Shown: positions 8,011 through 15,495 of the stretch, piece by piece
Numbering within the stretch: the first letter of the stretch is position 1
Layout of the letters: each line of letters begins with the position of its first letter
Assembly: GCA_041563475.1 (NCBI GenBank)
Contig: JBFFMY010000009.1
Span: forward strand, 6,094 to 70,093
DNA: 64,000 nucleotides
From: CAJXZP01 sp041563475
GTDB taxonomy: Bacteria > Bacteroidota > Bacteroidia > Flavobacteriales_G > Salibacteraceae
Direction of reading: 5' to 3'
The notes under the pieces: model-generated
Databases searched by the model: none
The model's input: the letters and a program-made list of their open reading frames with translations, nothing else
What the model was told of the DNA's origin: nothing
Made by a program: the position numbers and the translations under genes

Positions 8011-9888
8011 TTGACCAAAATAACACCTTCTTTAGAGGACTTAAATAAGTCGATTGACGCCAGAAACAAAAAAGGCTTCTTTCGTAAAATGTTCGCTTTC
8101 ATGGGCCCAGCCTATCTAATTAGTGTAGGTTATATGGATCCAGGAAACTGGGCAACCGACATTGCTGGTGGTGCGCAATTTGGATACAAATTGATATGGG
8201 TTTTGGTCATGTCAAACCTCATCGCATTATTACTACAAAGTTTAAGTGCGCGATTAGGTATTGTTCGGGGATTAGATTTAGCACAAGCCTCTCGGCAAGA
8301 ATTTCCAAAACCTGTAAATTTTTCTCTATACATTTTAGCAGAAATCGCGATTGCCTCAACCGATTTAGCAGAAGTACTCGGAATGGCTATAGGGTTAAAC
8401 TTACTTTTTGATATTCCACTAATTTACGGTGTTATCTTAACCCTGTTTGATACGTTTTTGTTACTCTTCCTAATTAACAAAGGAATGCGAAGAATGGAAG
8501 CCTTTATTTTAGCGCTTATCGGGGTTATTGGCGCTTCATTTTTTACGGAAATGATATTTGCCCAACCGCATATTCCTTCGGTAATGGAAGGGTTTATTCC
8601 ATCTATACCGAACACGGCAGCCCTGTTTATTGCTATTGGAATAATTGGCGCCACAGTAATGCCTCACAACCTCTATTTACACTCCTCATTAGTTCAAACA
8701 AGGAACTATGACAAAAGCGACAAAGGCATGCGTCAGGCTATTCGTTTTAACGTTTTTGATACTACAATAGCATTAAATTTAGCCTTCTTCGTGAATGCAG
8801 CAATATTGATTTTAGCCGCGGCAACTTTTTATCAATCTGGGATGTATGACGTTTCCGACATTGAGGACGCCTATAAATTCTTAGAGCCCATGCTTGGCAC
8901 AAAATGGGCTCCAATTCTATTTGCGGTTGCATTAATAGCGGCAGGACAAAGTTCAACTTTGACAGGAACCTTAGCGGGTCAAATAGTTATGGAAGGGTAT
9001 TTAAATTTACGTTTTCAACCTTGGGTAAGAAGAATCATTACACGTGTAATAGCCATCGTGCCTGCGGTAATTGTTATCCTAATATTTGGTGAAGGTTCTA
9101 CTGGAACTCTACTCATATTGAGTCAAGTTATTTTGAGCCTTCAATTAGGTTTCGCAGTCATTCCATTAATTCACCACGTGAGCGATAAAAAAACAATGGG
9201 GACCTTCGCTATCGGTCCGATAACAAAAATAGGTGCATGGCTTTCCGCTTCCATAATTGTAGCCTTAAATATTTGGCTGGTAATAGAAGAAACAAGGAAC
9301 TTTTTGATGATTTCTTCTAGTCCGATACTCTGGGGTATTTTGATATTTATGATCGCTGGATTGGCTCTAGCTCTATTGATTTACGTAACTTTCGTTCCAT
9401 TATTTCATCAAAGAAAAATTGATAAGCCAGCAGGAATGCACCAAGAACAATTACTTATTGATATTCATGCCGAAAGGAAGTACAATAGAATAGCCGTTGC
9501 GGTTGACTTTAGTGATATTGATAATAAAGTAATACAGCACGTTTTAACCGTTTCAAATAAAGACACTGAAATACTCCTTATACACATTGTTGAAAGTGTC
9601 GTAGCCCGTGTTTTTGGAAAAGAAGTTGCGGATAATGAGTTTCATGCAGATGAGGCTTTCCTTGAACGGTATAAAACTCAAATAACGGAACTTGGGTATA
9701 ATGTTAAAACAAAACTAGGGTATGGAAATCCTAAAAAAACCATCCCTGAAATCACCAAAAACTTCCAATCCGATTTACTCGTGCTAGGATCACATGGGCA
9801 CGGAATGTGGGCAGATATGTTATTCGGAACTACAATTGATTCGGTTAGACACAAAGTAGATATTCCCGTATTTATTGTGAGAGACTAA
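8011..9888 (+). CDS. mntH: Nramp-family divalent metal transporter fused to a universal stress protein domain
   Basis: 625-residue fusion. Residues about 25-475 are an Nramp transporter: the TM1 motif DPGNWATDIAGG (metal-binding Asp and Asn) and the TM6 motif MPHNLYLHSS (metal-binding Met) are intact, as for proton-coupled Mn(II)/Fe(II) uptake. Residues 491-625 form a cytoplasmic UspA domain ending in GSHGHG with nine residues to GTT, which matches the G2xG9xG(S/T) pattern of ATP-binding universal stress proteins. The start is TTG at 8011, because an in-frame TAG sits at 8005-8007 and the next ATG (8089) would remove the conserved N-terminal stretch. It is divergent from the marR operon and convergent with pabB, with only 23 bases between the stops. 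Confidence 0.88.
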   Translation: MTKITPSLEDLNKSIDARNKKGFFRKMFAFMGPAYLISVGYMDPGNWATDIAGGAQFGYKLIWVLVMSNLIALLLQSLSARLGIVRGLDLAQASRQEFPKPVNFSLYILAEIAIASTDLAEVLGMAIGLNLLFDIPLIYGVILTLFDTFLLLFLINKGMRRMEAFILALIGVIGASFFTEMIFAQPHIPSVMEGFIPSIPNTAALFIAIGIIGATVMPHNLYLHSSLVQTRNYDKSDKGMRQAIRFNVFDTTIALNLAFFVNAAILILAAATFYQSGMYDVSDIEDAYKFLEPMLGTKWAPILFAVALIAAGQSSTLTGTLAGQIVMEGYLNLRFQPWVRRIITRVIAIVPAVIVILIFGEGSTGTLLILSQVILSLQLGFAVIPLIHHVSDKKTMGTFAIGPITKIGAWLSASIIVALNIWLVIEETRNFLMISSSPILWGILIFMIAGLALALLIYVTFVPLFHQRKIDKPAGMHQEQLLIDIHAERKYNRIAVAVDFSDIDNKVIQHVLTVSNKDTEILLIHIVESVVARVFGKEVADNEFHADEAFLERYKTQITELGYNVKTKLGYGNPKKTIPEITKNFQSDLLVLGSHGHGMWADMLFGTTIDSVRHKVDIPVFIVRD

Positions 9889-9911
9889 GCCTACACCATT
9901 TAATAGAGAAA

Positions 9912-11201
9912 TTAAACCCCGCCTAAAACCTTTTTTAAGGCCTCGGCTTTTAATTCACATTCAACATATTCTTCTTCAGGATCCGAATTATGTGTGATTG
10001 CACCCCCCACCATATAGGATAAGTATCGATTTTCTGCATTATACTGCAGGCTTCGAATAACGACATTAAAATCGAAATCTCCCTCGGGAGTAATATAACC
10101 TACTGATCCAGAATATAACCCCCGTTTAGTATGTTCAAATTGATCTATAAGCTCTGTGGCCATAATTTTTGGCGCACCCGTCATACTCCCCATAGGAAAG
10201 GCGTTTTTTATTGCCTCTGTAAAATGATGTTTGGAATCCAACTCGCTCAAAATAGTAGAGATCATTTGATGCACATTTGAGAACGAGTATACCCCAAACA
10301 ATTCTTCTACCTTCACCGATTCTCTTTTTGCGGTTCTGGATAAATCATTCCGAACCAAATCTACGATCATCACATTTTCGGTACGGTCTTTTTTACTATG
10401 AAATAAGTCTAATTTGTGCTGTGCATCTTCCTCCACGTTTGGACTTCGCTTTGCGGTACCTTTAATTGGTTGAGAAATAATTTTGGTTCCCGTTTTATTC
10501 ATGAATCGTTCTGGACTCGCGCACATTAAATACTTTGAGCCAAAATGACAATAAGCTGAAAAGGGAGTTGGAGAGGTCTGCATTAATTTCTGATACAAAC
10601 CAAACGGTTCAATTTCCGCATTTTCAACATAAAATTCTTGGCAAAAATTGGCTTCGTAAATATCACCGATTTGAATATGGTGAAGTAACGATTTTACTCC
10701 TCGAATATACTCTGCGTGGTGCATTCGTGGTTTCATATCTACAAAATCATTGGTAGAATCCGAATGAATCTGGATAGTAGAAATTTCATTCCAAACATCT
10801 TTTGGAGATTGGGTCAAGCATTCAATACTAATCTCATTATTTGAAACCGTAATTACCGTTTCAGGAACAAAAAAGTACAAATTGGGTAGGTTATGATGAT
10901 CCTCATTTTTCGAACTTACCAATTCAAGTTCATTTTTTAAATCATAGCTAAAATACCCTAACAACCAATCCCTTTCGTGAGAATGAAATTCTTTCAATTT
11001 TTCAAATGAATCCTCATTGGAGGAAAGTTCATCATACTTCCCAACTCCCAAAACTAACTCGTATTTAAACCCGAGCGGGTAATCCCTATTTTCAGTTGAA
11101 TGACTATCCAATATAACACACGGATCGTACTGGGAAGCCCAATAAATAAGTTTGGCTTTTACGTCTGTTGAATACGAAAATTTACGAATATTTCTTTTCA
11201 T
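9912..11201 (-). CDS. pabB: Aminodeoxychorismate synthase component I (PabB)
   Basis: 429-residue chorismate-binding enzyme. It converts chorismate with ammonia from a glutaminase partner to 4-amino-4-deoxychorismate for folate synthesis. The C-terminal catalytic domain has PIKGTAKR, where the Lys replaces the Ala of anthranilate synthase (PIAGT) and marks the PabB type, then MIVDLVRNDLSR and GSMTGAPKIMATELID, which bind chorismate and Mg. The N-terminal half is short and divergent, as in Bacteroidota PabB. The glutaminase gene (pabA) is not in the window. A TATATTTG box ends only 6 bases before the ATG, so the mRNA may be leaderless. Confidence 0.85.
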   Translation of the reverse strand: MKRNIRKFSYSTDVKAKLIYWASQYDPCVILDSHSTENRDYPLGFKYELVLGVGKYDELSSNEDSFEKLKEFHSHERDWLLGYFSYDLKNELELVSSKNEDHHNLPNLYFFVPETVITVSNNEISIECLTQSPKDVWNEISTIQIHSDSTNDFVDMKPRMHHAEYIRGVKSLLHHIQIGDIYEANFCQEFYVENAEIEPFGLYQKLMQTSPTPFSAYCHFGSKYLMCASPERFMNKTGTKIISQPIKGTAKRSPNVEEDAQHKLDLFHSKKDRTENVMIVDLVRNDLSRTAKRESVKVEELFGVYSFSNVHQMISTILSELDSKHHFTEAIKNAFPMGSMTGAPKIMATELIDQFEHTKRGLYSGSVGYITPEGDFDFNVVIRSLQYNAENRYLSYMVGGAITHNSDPEEEYVECELKAEALKKVLGGV

Positions 11202-11207
11202 TCAAGG

Positions 11208-11215
11208 CAAATATA
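11208..11215 (-). promoter_or_regulatory. -7 box upstream of pabB
   Basis: TATATTTG on the minus strand matches TAnnTTTG exactly. Only CCTTGA separates it from the ATG, so the start site should fall within a few bases of the start codon. I see no clear TTG at the -33 position. Confidence 0.5.
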
Positions 11216-11257
11216 ATTCTAGTTGTGACAGGTGTTCGAAAAAATTAAACGCATAAA

Positions 11258-11286
11258 AAAAGGGAAGCCTAAACTTCCCTTTTTAA
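11258..11286 (-). terminator. Terminator after atpC
   Basis: A hairpin with arms AGGGAAG (11261-11267) and CTTCCCT (11274-11280) is followed on the minus strand by a run of T. It ends the atpD-atpC transcript before pabB. Confidence 0.8.
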
Positions 11287-11306
11287 AAAATTAATTTTTC
11301 AGATTT

Positions 11307-11591
11307 CTAATCCAATAAAATAATAACCTTGTTTTGAAAAATTTCAGCAATGCCACCTTTCACATCCATTGTAAAACGCTTTTTCTCCACATCAACTAAA
11401 AATTTTTCAATGGAATCGGTAATGTTCATTGGTTTTTCCTGCTCCACGGTAATTTTACCCTCCTTTAAAGCCGAAATCATAGCTGCATGATTGTCTAAAA
11501 CCCCAAAGTAACCATCGATACCTGGCATTTCAACGTAAATCACCTTACCACTATAAACCTTCTTTTCTGGTGTTAGAATATCTAATTGCAT
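11307..11591 (-). CDS. atpC: ATP synthase F1 epsilon subunit
   Basis: 94-residue epsilon subunit, shorter than the roughly 135 residues of the E. coli protein. It consists of the N-terminal beta-sandwich domain (MQLDILTPEKKVYSGKVIYVEMPGIDGYFGVLDNHAAM), while the C-terminal helical hairpin that inhibits ATP hydrolysis in other bacteria is essentially absent. Short epsilon subunits are usual in Bacteroidota. It joins the gamma subunit in the central rotor stalk. The gene lies 10 bases after atpD on the same strand and is followed by a strong terminator, so the pair forms a two-gene operon. Confidence 0.9.
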   Translation of the reverse strand: MQLDILTPEKKVYSGKVIYVEMPGIDGYFGVLDNHAAMISALKEGKITVEQEKPMNITDSIEKFLVDVEKKRFTMDVKGGIAEIFQNKVIILLD

Positions 11592-11601
11592 ATTCTTAAT
11601 T

Positions 11602-13110
11602 TTATGCTTTAGCTAACTGCTTTTCACCGTCAGCGATTACTTCTTCAATATTTCCTTTCAGGTTAAATGCGGATTCTGGATATTGATCTAACTCCCCATC
11701 CATAATCATATTAAAACCTTTAATCGTTTCTTCAATTGGCACTAACACACCCTGTAATCCAGTAAATTGCTCCGCAACATGGAAAGGTTGAGATAAGAAA
11801 CGTTGTACTCTTCGTGCACGGTGAACAACCGCTTTGTCTTCTTCAGAAAGTTCATCCATACCTAAAATGGCGATGATATCCTGAAGCTCTTTATAACGTT
11901 GCAAAATTTCTTTCACTTTTTGAGCCGTATCGTAATGTGAGTCACCCACGATGTCTGGGGTCAAAATACGAGAAGTAGAATCTAATGGATCAACCGCTGG
12001 ATAAATTCCTAACTCTGCAATTTTACGCGACAATACTGTAGTTGCATCCAAGTGAGCAAATGTTGTTGCTGGCGCTGGATCCGTTAAATCATCCGCAGGT
12101 ACGTATACCGCTTGTACAGATGTAATAGAACCATTTTTTGTAGATGTAATACGTTCTTGCATCGCACCCATCTCTGTTGCTAATGTTGGTTGGTAACCTA
12201 CCGCTGAAGGCATACGCCCTAATAAGGCTGAAACCTCAGAACCCGCCTGGGTAAAACGGAAAATATTATCAATAAAGAAAAGAATGTCCTTTCCACCTTC
12301 GTTACTTCCAGCATCTCCATCACGGTAGTACTCAGCCAATGTTAAACCAGATAAGGCAACACGCGCACGTGCACCAGGAGGTTCGTTCATTTGACCAAAA
12401 ACAAATGCTGCTTTAGACTCTTTCAATTTAGCAGGATCAACAAGACTTAAATCCCATTTACCTTTTTCCATAGACTCCATAAAGGCTTCTCCGTAATTGA
12501 TAATGCCAGATTCAAGCATCTCTCTTAAAAGGTCATTACCTTCACGCGTACGCTCACCAACACCGGCAAATACAGAAAGACCATCGTGTCCTTTCGCGAT
12601 ATTATTAATCAACTCTTGAATCAATACTGTTTTACCTACACCGGCACCACCGAATAAACCAATTTTTCCCCCTTTTACGTAAGGTTCAATGAGGTCAATT
12701 ACCTTAATTCCAGTAAACAAAACTTCTGAAGAAGTTGAAAGGTCCTGAAATCTTGGCGCATCCCTGTGGATTGGCATTTCATGGGTTCTGTCCAAATTTG
12801 GCATTCCATCAATGCTATCTCCGATAACATTAAATAAACGGCCGTTAATAGCCTCACCAACTGGCATTGAAATAGCCGAGCCTAATGGGGTCACCACCAT
12901 TCCACGACTAAAACCATCCGAAGAATCCATCGCAATGGTTCTTACAGTATCTTCACCGATGTGTTGTTGTACTTCTAATATAATTTCAGTACCATCATTT
13001 CTTTTTACAGAAAGTGCATCGTATAATCTTGGTAATTTTTGATCACCTTCGAAGGTAACGTCAATTACCGCTCCAATTACTTGGGAAATTTTTCCTATTG
13101 ATTCAGACAT
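11602..13110 (-). CDS. atpD: ATP synthase F1 beta subunit
   Basis: 502-residue catalytic subunit of F1. The P-loop GGAGVGKTVL lies about residues 160-170, followed by GERTREGNDL containing the catalytic Glu, and the Walker B-type LFFIDNIFRFTQAGSEVSALLGRMPSAVGYQPTL segment (positions about 255-290), which includes the DELSEED-equivalent later (ELSEEDK). It makes ATP from ADP and phosphate during rotation of gamma. It is the first gene of atpDC, which lies about 16 kb from the remaining ATP synthase genes on the same strand. The upstream region has a TACTTTTG box. Confidence 0.97.
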   Translation of the reverse strand: MSESIGKISQVIGAVIDVTFEGDQKLPRLYDALSVKRNDGTEIILEVQQHIGEDTVRTIAMDSSDGFSRGMVVTPLGSAISMPVGEAINGRLFNVIGDSIDGMPNLDRTHEMPIHRDAPRFQDLSTSSEVLFTGIKVIDLIEPYVKGGKIGLFGGAGVGKTVLIQELINNIAKGHDGLSVFAGVGERTREGNDLLREMLESGIINYGEAFMESMEKGKWDLSLVDPAKLKESKAAFVFGQMNEPPGARARVALSGLTLAEYYRDGDAGSNEGGKDILFFIDNIFRFTQAGSEVSALLGRMPSAVGYQPTLATEMGAMQERITSTKNGSITSVQAVYVPADDLTDPAPATTFAHLDATTVLSRKIAELGIYPAVDPLDSTSRILTPDIVGDSHYDTAQKVKEILQRYKELQDIIAILGMDELSEEDKAVVHRARRVQRFLSQPFHVAEQFTGLQGVLVPIEETIKGFNMIMDGELDQYPESAFNLKGNIEEVIADGEKQLAKA

Positions 13111-13154
13111 ATCTAGTATGCGTTTTGTTAAAACTCAGTTTCAATTTAAGGCGG

Positions 13155-13162
13155 CAAAAGTA
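13155..13162 (-). promoter_or_regulatory. -7 box of the atpDC operon
   Basis: TACTTTTG on the minus strand, directly followed by CCGCCT, 44 bases before the atpD ATG. It matches TAnnTTTG. A -33 TTG at correct spacing is not evident. Confidence 0.5.
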
Positions 13163-13282
13163 TGTAATTTTTAATGTCTATTATAATCAAAAATCACTTT
13201 TTTTTATAAATCCGTAACCTCATTATTAATGAGTTAAATACATCCAAATTGCAATCTGTAAATCCCACATACAAAGGCACAA

Positions 13283-13319
13283 AAAAAGCCATGCTTTAAT
13301 CTTTAAAACATGGCTTTTA
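13283..13319. terminator. Hairpin terminator after the outer-membrane protein gene
   Basis: Arms AAAAGCCATG (13284-13293) and CATGGCTTTT (13309-13318) form a 10-bp stem with flanking A and T runs. It lies 17 bases past the stop of the beta-barrel gene on the minus strand. Confidence 0.75.
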
Positions 13320-13335
13320 AAATTTCTATATTGGT

Positions 13336-14193
13336 TTAGTAAATATTCACAAAGGCAATACCAATTGTAAATGGATACACCTGAGGTCCAAAATCTTTAT
13401 TAAATAGACTTTGCATTGAATACGTTGCATATAAATTTACAGAACCATAACCTACTACTGCGCGCATATCAAGTAAAAAGGGATTAGCATTATATCCGCC
13501 ATTATATTTCTCACGGGTTTTATGTCCATTATCCCAATGTTTCAATCGGTAAGCTTCAAAAATCTTCACGCCAGCAACTACCCCCGCACCAATTCTAAAT
13601 GCTTTAGACGGGTCTTTATCTGTGTTAAAAAACAACATCGCTGGTACGGTAATATATCCAGTCCTAAATCTATTTCTCGTTAACGTTCGTGTTGAGTCTT
13701 GGTAACCTGAAGTCACTCCATCAGAACCTTTTGTAAGCAAATAATTATTTGCAAGAGAAAAGTTCTTAGCGGTATATCCTAATCCGGTGGAGAATTTAAC
13801 ATACTCATTTGCAATACGGACATCCAATTCAAATGGGTTAATTGACCAATTAATCGAATTAGATTCAATAGGGTCGAAAAATTGCATACCTGGAGGGATA
13901 TCTGTATTGAATGATTCAAAATAACTTACCCCGGTAAATCCAATTTCAAAACCCTGCCAAACTCTATTTCTACCACTTGAAAAAACAGATACTACTCGCG
14001 TATTGGTTTCTACTTTATCCCCTTTAGTAGATTGATCTGTAATAATGATGATTTTTTTTCCGTTCATCGTCACTTCAGACGTGTCTTTTTTAGTTGTAAC
14101 TGGCTCAGGGATTTCAGGGATTTTTTTCTCTTCTTGAGCAAAACTTGGAGCCCAAATTAGTAGGGCTAAAATGAAAGTAAAAAAATGTTTCAT
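13336..14193 (-). CDS. Outer-membrane beta-barrel protein, 285 aa
   Basis: Secreted protein with signal peptide MKHFFTFILALLIWAPSFAQ. A short proline- and lysine-rich spacer follows (EEKKIPEIPEPVTTKKDTSE), then a hydrophilic KKIIIITDQSTKGDK stretch, and from about residue 75 a series of amphipathic strands typical of an 8- to 10-stranded barrel (WQGFEIGFTGVSYFES, FSTGLGYTAKNF, FRIGAGVVAGVKIF, VNLYATYSMQSLF), ending in an aromatic-rich terminal strand (YPFTIGIAFVNIY). This is the general outer-membrane beta-barrel (PorT-like) architecture of Bacteroidota, but no specific role can be assigned. It is monocistronic, with a TACATTTG box upstream and its own terminator. Confidence 0.75.
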   Translation of the reverse strand: MKHFFTFILALLIWAPSFAQEEKKIPEIPEPVTTKKDTSEVTMNGKKIIIITDQSTKGDKVETNTRVVSVFSSGRNRVWQGFEIGFTGVSYFESFNTDIPPGMQFFDPIESNSINWSINPFELDVRIANEYVKFSTGLGYTAKNFSLANNYLLTKGSDGVTSGYQDSTRTLTRNRFRTGYITVPAMLFFNTDKDPSKAFRIGAGVVAGVKIFEAYRLKHWDNGHKTREKYNGGYNANPFLLDMRAVVGYGSVNLYATYSMQSLFNKDFGPQVYPFTIGIAFVNIY

Positions 14194-14244
14194 AGCAATT
14201 ATGTTAAATTGATTTCAAAATATTATTCGTATAGTTTCTGATAC

Positions 14245-14252
14245 CAAATGTA
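14245..14252 (-). promoter_or_regulatory. -7 box upstream of the beta-barrel protein gene
   Basis: TACATTTG on the minus strand, 51 bases before the ATG, fits TAnnTTTG. No convincing -33 TTG is seen at 18-20 bases. Confidence 0.4.
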
Positions 14253-14411
14253 CCAACTTGTAATTAAAGACCGAAACTAGTTTTGAAAAGTTGCATCAAT
14301 TTAGGGAAAATGCTCAATTAATTAAAAAAATCAAACAAAATCAAACATAAATATCACATAAACAGTAATTTATAATGAAACGAATTATTTTACATTCACT
14401 TAAATAAACCC

Positions 14412-14419
14412 TACTTTCG
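14412..14419 (+). promoter_or_regulatory. -7 box upstream of asd
   Basis: TACTTTCG followed by CGGC, 27 bases before the asd ATG. It differs from TAnnTTTG at one base, the same T-to-C change seen at marR and lepA. Confidence 0.4.
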
Positions 14420-14446
14420 CGGCAAAACTTAAAACAAATCACACAA

Positions 14447-15436
14447 ATGAAAGTTGCAGTTGTTGGAGCTACCGGTATGGTAGGTAGAGTTATGCTTCAG
14501 TTATTAGAGGAGCGGAAAATGAGAATCGATACCCTTTTACCCGTTGCTTCACTTAAATCGGTAGGTAAAGAAATCTCTTTCAACGGCAAAAAAGTGAAAA
14601 TTGTATCCATGGAAGATGCTATTGCTGCTAAACCAGAAATTGCTCTTTTCTCGGCTGGTGGTGAAACTTCATTGGAATGGGCTCCAAAATTTGCAGCTGC
14701 AGGCACAACAGTAATTGATAATTCATCTGCCTGGAGAATGCATCCAGATCACAAATTAATTGTCCCAGAAATTAATGCAGAAATCTTAACAAAAGAAGAT
14801 AAAATTATTGCGAACCCAAATTGTTCTACAATTCAAATGGTAATGGCATTGGCTCCATTAAAGGTTAAATATGGCATTAAAAGAATAGTCGTTTCTACGT
14901 ATCAATCCATTTCTGGCACAGGAAAAGCAGCTGTTGAACAAATGGAAAACGAACGAAATGGAGTTACTGGTGAAATGGTTTATCCCTACACGATCGATAA
15001 AAACTGTCTGCCCCATTGCGATGTTTTTTTGGAAAACGATTACACCAAAGAGGAAATGAAATTAGTAATGGAGCCGCGTAAAATTTTAGGAGACGACACC
15101 TTGGCAATTACTGCAACGGCAGTAAGAATTCCGTTAGAAGGGGGACATTCAGAATCTATTAACGTAGAGTTTAAACAAGATTTTGATATTAATGATGTGC
15201 GTAAAATTATTCACGAAACGGAAGGGTTGATTTTACAAGACAACCCCACAACAAATACCTACCCAATGCCAAAATATGCACATCATCGAGATGAAGTTTT
15301 TGTAGGACGTTTACGCAGAGATGAAAGTCAACCCAACACTTTAAATATGTGGGTAGTTGCCGATAACCTCAGAAAAGGTGCCGCTACAAATACCATTCAA
15401 ATTGCAGAATATTTAATTGAAAAAGGGTTAGTATAA
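14447..15436 (+). CDS. asd: Aspartate-semialdehyde dehydrogenase
   Basis: 329-residue enzyme that reduces aspartyl phosphate to aspartate semialdehyde with NADPH, the branch point to lysine/diaminopimelate, threonine and methionine. The NADP-binding N-terminus is VAVVGATGMVGRVML. The catalytic Cys is C126 in IANPNCSTIQ, and the acid-base His is in IPLEGGHSES. Length and motifs agree with the Gram-positive-like/Bacteroidota class of the enzyme. The gene is monocistronic, with a -7 box upstream and a strong terminator directly after it. Confidence 0.95.
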   Translation: MKVAVVGATGMVGRVMLQLLEERKMRIDTLLPVASLKSVGKEISFNGKKVKIVSMEDAIAAKPEIALFSAGGETSLEWAPKFAAAGTTVIDNSSAWRMHPDHKLIVPEINAEILTKEDKIIANPNCSTIQMVMALAPLKVKYGIKRIVVSTYQSISGTGKAAVEQMENERNGVTGEMVYPYTIDKNCLPHCDVFLENDYTKEEMKLVMEPRKILGDDTLAITATAVRIPLEGGHSESINVEFKQDFDINDVRKIIHETEGLILQDNPTTNTYPMPKYAHHRDEVFVGRLRRDESQPNTLNMWVVADNLRKGAATNTIQIAEYLIEKGLV

Positions 15437-15456
15437 TCTTTGTCTAATTTATTATA

Positions 15457-15491
15457 AAAGCCCTCTAAAGCCAATGCATTAGAGGGCTTTT
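15457..15491. terminator. Bidirectional terminator between asd and ppsA
   Basis: Arms AAAAGCCCTCTAA and TTAGAGGGCTTTT form a 13-bp perfect stem around a 9-base loop. It lies between the convergent asd and ppsA stops and can serve both. Confidence 0.85.
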
Positions 15492-15495
15492 AACT

